In this document: positions 50,621-58,986 of the stretch, one piece after another
Numbering within the stretch: the stretch's first letter is position 1
How the letters are laid out: the number at the start of each line of letters is the position of its first letter
Assembly (NCBI GenBank): GCA_041390625.1
Contig: JAWKPM010000007.1
Location: 1 to 64,000, forward strand
Length of the DNA: 64,000 bases
Direction: 5' to 3'
Origin: RBC038 sp041390625
GTDB lineage: Bacteria > Chloroflexota > Dehalococcoidia > UBA2979
Notes under the pieces: generated by a model
Database searches by the model: none
Seen by the model: only the letters and a program-made list of their open reading frames with translations
Told to the model about the DNA's origin: nothing
Program-made: the position numbers and the translations under genes

Positions 50621-52413
50621 CACAGGCACCCGGACGGATCCGCATCCCCCCGGCCGTGGTCATCAAGGACCTGGCGGACATGCTGGACGTCACACCCGTC
50701 GACGTCATCAAGGAGCTGATGAAGAACGGGGTGATGGCCACCATCAACCAGGTCATCGACTTCGACACGGCGGCGATCGTGGCGACCGACCTCGGGTTCA
50801 CGCCCGAGGAGGAGGGCGCCTCGCGCGGCGCGGGCGCCACCGAGGAGGAGGCCGAGGGCGAGCCCGTCTCGACCTCGATGCGCGTCGTCGAGGACGAGGA
50901 CGATGCGAACCTCGTGACGCGGCCACCTGTGGTGACCGTCCTCGGGCACGTCGACCACGGCAAGACGACGCTGCTCGACTCGATTCGCCAGGCGAACGTG
51001 GTCTCGGGCGAGGCCGGTGGCATCACCCAGCACGTCGGTGCCTACCAGGCGACGGCGCCGGACGGCCGGCCGATCACCTTCATCGACACCCCGGGCCACG
51101 AGGCCTTCTCGCAGATGCGGGCACGCGGTGCACAGGTCACCGACGTCGCCATCGTGGTGGTGGCGGCGGACGACGGCGTGATGCCTCAGACGCGCGAGGC
51201 GATCGACCACGTGAGGGCGGCCGGCGTGCCGCTCGTCATCGCGCTGAACAAGGTCGACCTCGACAACGCGAACCCCGACCGCGCGAAGCAGCAGTTGATG
51301 GAGGTCGGTCTGGTGCCTGAGGAGTACGGCGGCGACACGATCGTCGTGCCGGTCTCCGCGCTCAAGGGCGAGGGCATCAACGAGCTGCTCGAGAACGTCC
51401 AGGTCGTCACCGACCTGCAGGACCTGAAGGCGAACCCGAAGCGCGACCCGGTCGGCATCATCATTGAGGCATCGACCGACCGCCATCGCGGTGTCGTCGC
51501 GACGGTCCTCGTGCAGACGGGCACGCTGCGCCTCGGTGACACGGTCATCGCGGGGTTGGCGCACGGCCGCATCAAGGCGATGGAGGACTGGGACGGCAAC
51601 CGCCTCGATGAGGCGGGGCCCTCGATGCCTGCCGTCATCCTCGGGCTGTCCGAAGTGCCGCCCGCGGGCGAGCGCGTCACGAAGATGAAGAACGACCGCG
51701 AGGCGCGGCGCGAGGCGGAGAACCGCCGCCGCGAGCTCGAGGCGGGTGGCACGGGCCGCGCGCAGGTCACCCTCGACTCGCTGTTCGGCGAGATCCACGC
51801 GGGTACGGTGCAGGACTTCAACATCGTGCTGAAGGTGGACGTGCAGGGCTCGATCGAGCCACTGGTGCGCACCCTCGAGGACCTGAGCGTCGACGAGGTC
51901 AACGTGAAGGTGATCCACGCCTCGGTCGGCTCGATCAACGAGTCGGACATCCAGCTCGCGGCGGCCTCGCAGGGCGTCGTCATCGGCTTCAACACGGCGC
52001 CGGAGCAGGGCGCCGAGCGGCTGGCCGAGGTCGAGGGCGTCGAGATCCGCGAGTACCGGATCATCTACGAGATCGTGGAGGACGTAGAGAAGGCCGTGCG
52101 CGGCCTGCTGCAGCCGATCTACGAGGAGCGCCAGGACGGCCTGGTCGAGGTGCGGCAGGTGTTCCGCCTCGGGCGCCGCAACGCCATCGCCGGCTCGTAC
52201 GTGCGCGACGGGACCGTCAGCCGCAACTCGCTCGTCAGGGTCCGACGTCGGGGCGAGATCATCCACGAGTCGCGCATCGACAGCCTCAAGCGCTTCGACG
52301 ACGACGTGCGCGAGGTCGCATCGGGCTTCGAGTGCGGCATCCAGGTGCAGGGCTTCCAGGACTTCGAGGAAGGCGACGAGATCCTCGCCTACCACATGGA
52401 GCAGGTCCGCTAG
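50617..52413 (+). CDS. infB: Translation initiation factor IF-2, short form
   Basis: 598 aa. GTPase that places fMet-tRNA on the 30S subunit. It begins directly with the IF2_N module (IPPAVVIKDLADMLDVTPVDVIKELMKNGVMATINQ), lacking the long N-terminal region of E. coli IF2. G1 GHVDHGKTT (about 109-117), G3 DTPGHEAF, G4 NKVD, domains II-IV including FGEIHAGTVQDFNIVLKVDVQGSIEPL. 4-nt overlap with ylxR. Confidence 0.97.
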   Translation: MTQAPGRIRIPPAVVIKDLADMLDVTPVDVIKELMKNGVMATINQVIDFDTAAIVATDLGFTPEEEGASRGAGATEEEAEGEPVSTSMRVVEDEDDANLVTRPPVVTVLGHVDHGKTTLLDSIRQANVVSGEAGGITQHVGAYQATAPDGRPITFIDTPGHEAFSQMRARGAQVTDVAIVVVAADDGVMPQTREAIDHVRAAGVPLVIALNKVDLDNANPDRAKQQLMEVGLVPEEYGGDTIVVPVSALKGEGINELLENVQVVTDLQDLKANPKRDPVGIIIEASTDRHRGVVATVLVQTGTLRLGDTVIAGLAHGRIKAMEDWDGNRLDEAGPSMPAVILGLSEVPPAGERVTKMKNDREARREAENRRRELEAGGTGRAQVTLDSLFGEIHAGTVQDFNIVLKVDVQGSIEPLVRTLEDLSVDEVNVKVIHASVGSINESDIQLAAASQGVVIGFNTAPEQGAERLAEVEGVEIREYRIIYEIVEDVEKAVRGLLQPIYEERQDGLVEVRQVFRLGRRNAIAGSYVRDGTVSRNSLVRVRRRGEIIHESRIDSLKRFDDDVREVASGFECGIQVQGFQDFEEGDEILAYHMEQVR

Positions 52414-52434
52414 GGCGGCCCGGGGACCTCGACG

Positions 52435-52803
52435 ATGTCGCGACGTATGGAGAAGGTGGCCGACCAGCTGCAGGAGGAGATCGCCGACCTCCTGCGGCGC
52501 GAGGTCAAGCACCCGGCGCTCACCGACGTCATGCTCTCGATCACGCACGTGGCGCCGTCGCCGGACCTGCAGACGGCGCGCGTGCACGTGAGTGTCATGG
52601 GCGACGAGGCGCAGGCCTCCGAGGTACTGGAGGCGCTCAAGCACAGCGAGCCCTTCATCCATCGGGAGCTGGTGAAGCGGCTGCACATGCGCCGCATCCC
52701 TCGGCTGCGGTTCTACCTCGACGACTCGATTGCCGAGGCCGATCGACTGAGCGCGATCATGCGCGACGTCGCCCGCAACGAGGGCCGCGAGTGGAGCGGC
52801 TGA
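52435..52803 (+). CDS. rbfA: Ribosome-binding factor A
   Basis: 122 aa. KH-like 30S maturation factor: RMEKVADQLQEEIADLLRREVKHPAL, VSVMGDEAQASEVLEAL, RRIPRLRFYLDDSIAEADRLSAI. An in-frame ATG at 52447 is an alternative start. Overlaps truB by 13 nt. Confidence 0.95.
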   Translation: MSRRMEKVADQLQEEIADLLRREVKHPALTDVMLSITHVAPSPDLQTARVHVSVMGDEAQASEVLEALKHSEPFIHRELVKRLHMRRIPRLRFYLDDSIAEADRLSAIMRDVARNEGREWSG

Positions 52804-53783
52804 CACCCCAGAACCTCGAGGGCTCGAACGCCTCGATCGAGGCACTGCAGGGTCCGGTCGCGGGCTTCCTCAACATCGACAAGCCGGCCGGGATCACCTC
52901 GTTCGACGTGGTACGTCGAGTGCGGCGCGCAGCGCGCACGAGGAAGGTCGGCCACGCCGGCACCCTCGACCCGCTGGCGACGGGGGTGCTGCCGATCGCC
53001 CTCGGTGACGCGACGCGCCTCGTGAGCGAGCTCGTCGATGCGCGCAAGCGCTACCTCGCCACGGTGCGTCTCGGTGAGGAGACCGACACCTACGACGCGG
53101 ACGGCGAAGTCACCTCGAGGGCGGACGCGTCCCACCTCGATGCCGCGACGATCGGGAACGCGCTGGCGGAGTTCGAGGGCGCCTCCATGCAGGTGCCTCC
53201 GGCGTACAGCGCGATCAAGCGTGACGGCGAGCCGGCCTACCGGGCAGCGCGGCGCGGCGACCCGCACGACCTCGAGGCGCGACCGGTCCTCGTCCACTCG
53301 ATCGCGCTCCTCGAGGCTCGGCCCGTGGGCTCGGCCGTCGACGCCGCGATCGAGGTCGAGTGCGCGAAGGGGTTCTACGTGCGCTCGCTCGCGCATGACC
53401 TCGGCGATGCGCTTGGCGTCGGCGGGCATGTGGCCGCGCTTCGGCGGACGGCGGTCGGCGCCTTCGAGGCGCGGGACGCCGTACCCCTCGATATCGCCGA
53501 GCGCGCGCTCGAGGCGGGACGTGCGGACCTCGTGATCCAAGCAACGGACACGGTGATCCGAGGCTGGCCCGCACTCGTGATCGACCGCGCCTCGATGGTC
53601 GAGGTGCGGCACGGGCGACCGGTGCGCCCAGCGGTCGCCTCGGTGGTGCGAGCGGGCGATCCGGACGAACGAGCACGCTGCTACGGGCCCGACGGCCGCC
53701 TGGAGGCGCTGCTGAGACGGGGCGATGTGCCGGGCGAGTGGCTGCCGTTTCGCGTGTTCACACATGAGACAAGGTCTCAATAG
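52791..53783 (+). CDS. truB: tRNA pseudouridine-55 synthase
   Basis: 330 aa. FLNIDKPAGITSFDVVRRVRR, then KVGHAGTLDPLATGVLPIALGDATR with the catalytic Asp (about residue 60), and AKGFYVRSLAHDLGDALGVGGHVAALRRTAVGAF. The C-terminal PUA-like region is present. GTG start at 52791 (VERLTPQN), overlapping rbfA. A short palindrome (TGAGAC-AAG-GTCTCA) covers the last codons. Confidence 0.95.
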   Translation: MERLTPQNLEGSNASIEALQGPVAGFLNIDKPAGITSFDVVRRVRRAARTRKVGHAGTLDPLATGVLPIALGDATRLVSELVDARKRYLATVRLGEETDTYDADGEVTSRADASHLDAATIGNALAEFEGASMQVPPAYSAIKRDGEPAYRAARRGDPHDLEARPVLVHSIALLEARPVGSAVDAAIEVECAKGFYVRSLAHDLGDALGVGGHVAALRRTAVGAFEARDAVPLDIAERALEAGRADLVIQATDTVIRGWPALVIDRASMVEVRHGRPVRPAVASVVRAGDPDERARCYGPDGRLEALLRRGDVPGEWLPFRVFTHETRSQ

Positions 53784-53788
53784 TGAAG

Positions 53789-53794
53789 TTGACA
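53789..53794 (+). promoter_or_regulatory. Possible -35 (TTGACA) before the DUF5679 gene
   Basis: A consensus TTGACA in a locally AT-rich stretch of the 142-bp truB-DUF5679 gap; no convincing -10 at 16-18 bp (CACTGT is the best), so only tentative. Confidence 0.3.
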
Positions 53795-53925
53795 CTGAAC
53801 TGAGGCGTGACGCACTGTTTAGTCATCGAGGGCGGGTTTCGGACCCCTCGTTCCGAGGCCCGTACGGAGCATCCGGACGGCCGACCGCCGGGCGCAACTT
53901 GGACGCGCAGGACCCGGGAGGATAC

Positions 53926-54078
53926 ATGGAAGCCTATTGCCTGAAGTGCCGCGAGAAGCGTGAGATGGTGAATCCCCAGCCGATCACCATGAAGAACGGC
54001 AAGCCTGCCACCACGGGCACATGCCCGGTGTGCAGCACGAAGATGTTCAAGATCGGCAAGGCACAAACCGTCGCGTAG
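53926..54078 (+). CDS. DUF5679 zinc-ribbon mini-protein
   Basis: 50 aa: MEAYCLKCREKREMVNPQ, then TGTCPVCSTKMFKIGK. Two CxxC knuckles form a zinc ribbon. DUF5679 proteins of this size are widespread in Chloroflexota and actinobacteria; function unknown. GGGAGG 4 nt before the ATG. A hairpin follows the stop. Confidence 0.88.
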   Translation: MEAYCLKCREKREMVNPQPITMKNGKPATTGTCPVCSTKMFKIGKAQTVA

Positions 54079-54103
54079 CTCGTCCGCACTCGCATGACGA
54101 ATC

Positions 54104-54128
54104 CAGCGCCGCCCATCGGGCGGCGCTG
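54104..54128 (+). terminator. Hairpin behind the DUF5679 gene
   Basis: CAGCGCCGCCC, loop ATC, GGGCGGCGCTG: perfect 11-bp stem 25 nt behind the stop. No T-tract. It could serve both this gene and the convergent LysR gene (ending at 54167). Confidence 0.6.
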
Positions 54129-54166
54129 CTGCGTTCCAGGAGTGCGTTCCGCCTCGAGTGGCTCGT

Positions 54167-55036
54167 TCACTCCCTCGCGCGCTCAAGGAGCGCCTCGACG
54201 CGCGGGTCGAGCGCAGCGCCTCGGCGGGTGGCGGCCACGAGCGAGCGTTCGACCAGCGGCTCGGCATCGGAACGCACGAGGGGCGACTCCCCGACCTCGG
54301 CCACACCGGCGGGCAGCACGCTCCACGCGAGGCCCAGGGTGACGACCTGGCGCAGGATCTCCGGATTCGAGCTCTCCATCGCCACGTGCGGGCGAATGCC
54401 CTGTACAGCCATGGCTTCGTCGATGAGGGCGCGCGTCTGCGAACGAGCGGGGTACAGCGCCCAGTCGGCGTCGCGAGGCGCCTCGAGGCTGCCTGCCGGG
54501 CGATAGACGTACAGTGGCTCGCGTACGAGCTCGATCACCGCGAGATCGTCCTCGAGCGGCCCGATGACGAACGCGACGTCGAGGTCGAGCGCGCGCAGCC
54601 GCTCGAGCAGCGCGGCACTCGTGTCGACGACGAGCTGGAGCTGGACTCGAGGCCGGTCGTCGCGGAACGCCCGAATGGCGTGCGGCAGCAGGTAGAGACT
54701 GGCGGCATCGATCATGCCGACACGCAGCGTGCCGGCCTCGCCTCGATTGAGCGCGCCCAGGCGGTCGCGTAGCTCGGCAGTACGGCCCAGCACCTCGTTG
54801 GCGTAGCGCACGGCTTCGCGCCCGGCCTCGGTCAAGACGCGCCGTCGGCCGTGGCGTTCGAAGAGCGGGACGCCCAAGCGACGCTCAAGTTCGGTGAGCG
54901 ACTGGGAGAGCGCCGGCTGACTGACGTGCAGCACCTCGGCGGCGGCGGTCAGCGTGCCGGAACGCTCCACCTCGCGCAGATACGCGAGCTGCTGGAGGTG
55001 GAGATTGGCAATCTCGAGGCCGTTCTCATAAGTCAT
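54167..55036 (-). CDS. LysR-family transcriptional regulator
   Basis: 289 aa. Winged HTH at residues about 12-70 (LAYLREVERSGTLTAAAEVLHVSQPALSQSLTELERRLGVPLFER), then the periplasmic-binding-protein-like effector domain. Divergent from ino1; LysR proteins often control the divergent operon, so it may regulate the inositol-lipid genes. ATG at 55036 preferred over 55060, because TAGTAT lies 8 nt before it (leaderless pattern). Confidence 0.9.
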   Translation of the reverse strand: MTYENGLEIANLHLQQLAYLREVERSGTLTAAAEVLHVSQPALSQSLTELERRLGVPLFERHGRRRVLTEAGREAVRYANEVLGRTAELRDRLGALNRGEAGTLRVGMIDAASLYLLPHAIRAFRDDRPRVQLQLVVDTSAALLERLRALDLDVAFVIGPLEDDLAVIELVREPLYVYRPAGSLEAPRDADWALYPARSQTRALIDEAMAVQGIRPHVAMESSNPEILRQVVTLGLAWSVLPAGVAEVGESPLVRSDAEPLVERSLVAATRRGAALDPRVEALLERARE

Positions 55037-55060
55037 ATCGATATATACTATCGTATTCAT
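55037..55060. promoter_or_regulatory. AT-rich divergent control region of lysR and ino1
   Basis: A short, strikingly AT-rich island containing overlapping divergent -10 boxes: TATACT (55044-55049, plus, toward ino1) and TAGTAT (minus, toward lysR). The imperfect dyad ATAC-TATC-GTAT overlaps both, a plausible LysR binding site. The ino1 leader would be about 100 nt. Confidence 0.55.
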
Positions 55061-55153
55061 CGACTGGACGAAAGTACGAATTGGGGCCTACGGTGCTCGA
55101 AGCGACGATCGAGGCGCAAGCGCGCGAGCGCCCGCCCGCGAATGGAGTCCGAA

Positions 55154-56257
55154 GTGGCTGACAAGATCAACGTGGCAATCATCGGCGTGGGCAACTGTGC
55201 CTCGTCGCTGGTCCAGGGCGTCGAGTTCTACCGCGGCGCGGAGTCCGGCGAGGAGATCCCGGGGCTGATGCACCCGGTCCTCGGCGGGTACCACATCAAC
55301 GACATCAACTTCACCGCCGCCTTCGACATCGACGCCGACAAGGTCGGCCTCGACCTCTCGGAGGCGATTGGCGCAGGCCCGAACAACACCTACAAGTTCG
55401 CGGACGTGCCGACCTCCGGTGTGAAGGTCGAGCGCGGCATGACGCACGACGGCCTCGGGAAGTATCTGTCCGAGATCATCACGAAGGCGCCCGGCCCGAC
55501 GGCGGACATCGTGAAGATCCTCAAGGACACGAACACCCACGTGGTAATCAACTACCTGCCCGTCGGCTCCGAGCACGCCACCAAATGGTACGTCGAGCAG
55601 GTCCTCGAGGCAGGCTGCGCCTTCATCAACTGCATCCCCGTCTTCATCGCCCGCGAGGAGTACTGGGGCAACCGCTTCAAGAACGCCGGCCTGCCGGTCA
55701 TCGGGGACGACATCAAGTCGCAGGTGGGCGCGACGATCCTCCACCGCGTGCTGGCACGGCTCTTCCAGGACCGCGGCGTGCGCATCGACCGCACGTACCA
55801 GTTGAACTTCGGCGGCAACACGGACTTCCTCAACATGCTCGAGCGCGAGCGCCTCGAATCGAAAAAGATCTCGAAGACGAACGCCGTCACCTCGCAGATC
55901 GAGTACGACCTCCCGTCCGCGGACGTGCACGTCGGGCCCTCGGACCACGTGCCTTGGCTGCTGGACCGCAAGTGGTGCCACATCCGCATCGAGGGCACGA
56001 CGTTCGGGAACGTGCCGCTCAACCTCGAGACCAAGCTCGAAGTGTGGGACAGCCCGAACTCGGCCGGCGTCGTCATCGACGCGGTGCGGACGGCGAAACT
56101 GGCACTCGACCGCGGCCTGTCGGGCCCGATCTACGAGCCCTCGGCGTACTTCATGAAGTCGCCGCCGATCCAGTTCCACGACGACATCGCGCGCGACAAC
56201 CTCGAGGCGTACATCGACGGCAAGATGCCAGTCACGAAGGCGCCCGCGGCGAAGTAG
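55154..56257 (+). CDS. ino1: Inositol-3-phosphate synthase
   Basis: 367 aa, the same length as the mycobacterial enzyme. Converts glucose 6-phosphate to inositol 3-phosphate with NAD. INVAIIGVGNCASSLVQG at the N-terminus, GDDIKSQVGATILHRVLARLFQDRGV (about 186-211), GGNTDFLNMLERERLESKKISKT and EVWDSPNSAGVVIDAVR. GTG at 55154 chosen: GGAG lies 6 nt before it and homology starts there; ATG at 55142 would add 4 residues. First gene of the inositol-lipid cluster. Confidence 0.95.
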   Translation: MADKINVAIIGVGNCASSLVQGVEFYRGAESGEEIPGLMHPVLGGYHINDINFTAAFDIDADKVGLDLSEAIGAGPNNTYKFADVPTSGVKVERGMTHDGLGKYLSEIITKAPGPTADIVKILKDTNTHVVINYLPVGSEHATKWYVEQVLEAGCAFINCIPVFIAREEYWGNRFKNAGLPVIGDDIKSQVGATILHRVLARLFQDRGVRIDRTYQLNFGGNTDFLNMLERERLESKKISKTNAVTSQIEYDLPSADVHVGPSDHVPWLLDRKWCHIRIEGTTFGNVPLNLETKLEVWDSPNSAGVVIDAVRTAKLALDRGLSGPIYEPSAYFMKSPPIQFHDDIARDNLEAYIDGKMPVTKAPAAK

Positions 56258-56294
56258 CGCTTCGAGCCCTGAAGCCACGCGCTCATCGAGACGC

Positions 56295-56300
56295 TAATCT
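56295..56300 (+). promoter_or_regulatory. Predicted leaderless -10 box (TAATCT) inside the inositol-lipid cluster
   Basis: TAATCT with a 7-nt gap to the ATG at 56308. It would give the acyltransferase genes a promoter separate from ino1. Confidence 0.45.
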
Positions 56301-56307
56301 CGGATCG

Positions 56308-57201
56308 ATGAAGCGCGTGGCCGGCTCCGCCCTCTATCTCTCGCTGATCACGGCAAGCTGGCTTGCCCGCGCAGTGCCGGTGCGCCTCGCGTACGGGGCG
56401 GGACGCCTCGGTGGGCGGGCCGCGTACTACCTGTGGCCCGGCGGCCGACGGCGCAGCCAGAACGCGATGCGTCGGGTCGCCGGCGGCGACCGCGCCCTCG
56501 CGAAGCGCTACGCACGGCAGTCGTTCGAGTACTACGGCACGTATCTCATCGACTTCCTACGCTTCGGATCGTTCACGCCCGAGCATGTGATCGAGGCGGT
56601 CGACTTCGACGACTGGCCTCGGATCGAGGAGCAGCGGCAGGGCAACGGCATCCTGTTCGTCACGCTGCACTTCGGGAACTGGGACCTCGCCGGGGCGGCG
56701 ATCACGACGCGCGGCATCCCGATGGTGGCCGTCGCCGACACGTTCGCCCACGCGGGCATCAACCGCCTGGTCGTCGGCGCGCGGAGCCGCCTCGGCATGC
56801 GCGTGCTGCCGGCCGAGCGCACGGGGCCCGAGGTGCTGCGCGCCCTGCAGCGCAACGACGTCGTCGCGCTGCTGGCTGACGTCCCTCAGGGCAGCGCCGG
56901 CGTGCAGGTCGACTTCTTCGGTGAGCCGGTCTTCCTGCCGGACGGACCCGCGCGCATCGCGCTGCGCACGGGCGCGCCGATCATGGTCGGCGGCGTGTGG
57001 CGTCGAGGGCCCGTCGGTGCGCACTACGACGCCGACGTGGAGCTCGTCCGCTTCGAGGCCTCGGGGGAGCGCGACGCCGACATCCTCGGTCTGACGCAGG
57101 CAATGGTGGAGGCGCTGGAGCGGCTGATCCATCGCGCGCCCGAGCAGTGGTACATCTTCCGCAATCTGTGGCCGGCGGACGCCGGCCTCGGCGTGGCCTG
57201 A
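56308..57201 (+). CDS. HtrB/PatA-type lipid acyltransferase 1
   Basis: A 297-aa LpxL/HtrB-family membrane acyltransferase. N-terminal hydrophobic segment, then the HxxxxD catalytic motif in LFVTLHFGNWDLAGAA (about residues 112-127), ADVPQGSAGVQVDFFGEPV, and the C-terminal APEQWYIFRNLW. In mycobacteria PatA of this family acylates the mannose of PIM1. Next to ino1 and a PimA-like gene, the same role is likely (inference). No lipid A genes are seen. Confidence 0.88.
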   Translation: MKRVAGSALYLSLITASWLARAVPVRLAYGAGRLGGRAAYYLWPGGRRRSQNAMRRVAGGDRALAKRYARQSFEYYGTYLIDFLRFGSFTPEHVIEAVDFDDWPRIEEQRQGNGILFVTLHFGNWDLAGAAITTRGIPMVAVADTFAHAGINRLVVGARSRLGMRVLPAERTGPEVLRALQRNDVVALLADVPQGSAGVQVDFFGEPVFLPDGPARIALRTGAPIMVGGVWRRGPVGAHYDADVELVRFEASGERDADILGLTQAMVEALERLIHRAPEQWYIFRNLWPADAGLGVA

Positions 57202-57213
57202 GCCGGACACCGC

Positions 57214-58146
57214 GTGCAGGCTCGCGCCGCGTTCGTAGCCGTCTGGCTCCTCGTCCACGTCTTCGGGCGGCTGCCGACGCGGGTGCTGTACGCCCTCGCG
57301 GCCTCGACCGGCGCCGTGATGTGGCACACCTCGCCTCGATTGCGCGCGGTCACCCGCAATCACATGCGCCACGTCCTCGGGCCGGAGGCTACTGAAGCAG
57401 AGATTGAGCGTGCCGCGCGGGGCTGCGCCCGAGCCTCGGCGTGGTACTGGGCAGACCTCGGACGCGCGGCGCACATGACGCAGCAACAGACCCTCGAGGC
57501 GAACGAGTCCTTCGACGGGCTGGAGCACGTCTTCGAGGCGCGCGACGGCGGTCGTGGGGTCGTGATGATCTCGGCGCACGTGGGCAATCCGGAGCTGCTC
57601 GCGCGCGCCGCCGGGCAGGTCGACTTCAACATCCTCGTGCTCATCGAGCCGCTGCGAGACCAGCGCCTTGCCGCGCTCATGCAATCTGTGCGCGCGCGCC
57701 CGGGCGTTCGCTTCCTACCGGCGAACCTGCACGGCGTGCGCGCCACCTTCGAGCAGCTGCGGTCCGGCGGCCTCGTGGCGATCATGGCGGACCGCGACAT
57801 CCAGAACCACGGCCGTCCGACGCGGTTCTTCGGCGAGGAGGCCGTGATGCCTCCGGGGGCGGCGGAACTCGCGCTTCGGACGGGCGCGCCCGTGGTGGCT
57901 GGCTTCGTGTATCGCGTCGGGCCGGGCCGGACGCGCCTCCGCTTCACGCCTGAGATCGAGTTCCCCCGCACGGGCGACGTCGAGGCCGATTTGCCCGGGG
58001 CGATGGCCTCGATCGCCCGCTCGCTCGAGGACGGCATCCGCGAAGCGCCCGAGCAGTGGTTCGTCACCGAGCCGGTCTGGCCGCTGCCGAACGAGGAGAC
58101 GGTCAGGGGCCATACGACTCCGCCGCCAACGAGCGCCGACGGGTAA
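57214..58146 (+). CDS. HtrB-type lipid acyltransferase 2 with H-x4-E motif
   Basis: A 310-aa paralogue of the preceding gene. The catalytic motif reads MISAHVGNPELLAR, so the usual Asp of HxxxxD is Glu; MADRDIQNHGRPTRFFGEEAVMPPGAAELALRTGAPV and APEQWFVTEPVWPLP are conserved. GTG start, 12 nt behind the first acyltransferase. It may transfer a second acyl chain or be a modified or inactive partner. Confidence 0.82.
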   Translation: MQARAAFVAVWLLVHVFGRLPTRVLYALAASTGAVMWHTSPRLRAVTRNHMRHVLGPEATEAEIERAARGCARASAWYWADLGRAAHMTQQQTLEANESFDGLEHVFEARDGGRGVVMISAHVGNPELLARAAGQVDFNILVLIEPLRDQRLAALMQSVRARPGVRFLPANLHGVRATFEQLRSGGLVAIMADRDIQNHGRPTRFFGEEAVMPPGAAELALRTGAPVVAGFVYRVGPGRTRLRFTPEIEFPRTGDVEADLPGAMASIARSLEDGIREAPEQWFVTEPVWPLPNEETVRGHTTPPPTSADG

Positions 58147-58149
58147 GAT
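58144..58149 (+). promoter_or_regulatory. Predicted leaderless -10 box (TAAGAT) before the PHP gene
   Basis: TAAGAT, of which TAA is also the stop codon of acyltransferase 2, lies 6 nt before the ATG at 58156. Weaker case because the stop codon constrains it. Confidence 0.35.
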
Positions 58150-58155
58150 GACATC

Positions 58156-58986
58156 ATGACAAACGATGATGCGCGGTCGCCGGACGCCTCGGGGACTGCC
58201 GAGGCAGTGCAGCGCTTCGGGAAGGCCGACCTGCAGGTCCACACGTCGTACGGCGACGGCATGGCCTCGGCGATCGAGCTGTTCGAGCACATCGAGGCGA
58301 CGACCGACCTCGATGTCATCGCGGTGACGGACCATGACGATGTCGGCGGCGCCCTCGAGGCGCGCGAGGCGCACGCACGGGGGCGCTACAGCTTCGAGCT
58401 GGTCACCGGCATCGAGGTCACGACGCGCTCGGGGCACCTGCTCGCGCTATGGGTCGATGAGTCGATTCGATCGCTGCGCCCCTTCCACGAGACCGTCGCC
58501 GCGATTCACGACGCCGGCGGGCTCGCCGTGATCCCGCACCCGCTCTCGCCGCTGACGCGCTCCATCGGTCGGCGGACGATCGAGCGCACACTCGAGATCG
58601 AAGACACCTCGACGCGCCCGGACGGCATCGAGGTGGCGAACACCTCCCTGGCCGGCCGCGTGACCTCGGGGAAGGCGCGGCGCCTCAACGGCGCGCGCTA
58701 CGGATTCGCCGAGACCGGCGGCTCGGACGCGCATTTCCCGGAGGCCGTCGGCACGGCGTGGACGCTGTTCTCGATGCGGCCCGGCGTCTCGGCCTCGGAG
58801 TCGTTGCGCGAGGCTGTGCGGACGCGGCAGACCGCGGGCGACGAGAGCCGCGCGCCCTCGCTTCGAGAGCTGGGTGCAGGACGGCTGCTGCGACAGCAGG
58901 TTCGAGGGCTGTCGGTGACGCCTCGGAAAGTGCTGGGACCGCCGTTGCGCAGGGTCTGGGCGCTGGGACGGCCATCGGGGTCATGA
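58156..58986 (+). CDS. PHP-domain phosphoesterase
   Basis: A 276-aa PHP metal-dependent phosphoesterase. DLQVHTSYGDG (residues about 25-35), AVTDHDDVGGALEA, VTGIEVTT, VIPHPLSP and the C-terminal GGSDAHFPEAVGTAWTLF give the four PHP metal motifs. The substrate is unknown. Within an inositol-lipid cluster it could act on inositol phosphate (dephosphorylating PI-phosphate or Ins-3-P), an inference from context. ATGA overlap with the glycosyltransferase. Confidence 0.85.
   Translation: MTNDDARSPDASGTAEAVQRFGKADLQVHTSYGDGMASAIELFEHIEATTDLDVIAVTDHDDVGGALEAREAHARGRYSFELVTGIEVTTRSGHLLALWVDESIRSLRPFHETVAAIHDAGGLAVIPHPLSPLTRSIGRRTIERTLEIEDTSTRPDGIEVANTSLAGRVTSGKARRLNGARYGFAETGGSDAHFPEAVGTAWTLFSMRPGVSASESLREAVRTRQTAGDESRAPSLRELGAGRLLRQQVRGLSVTPRKVLGPPLRRVWALGRPSGS

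Noticed and set aside
56558..57684. Minus-strand open frames opposite the acyltransferase genes
   Set aside because: Antisense shadows of conserved HtrB-family coding sequence without motifs of their own.
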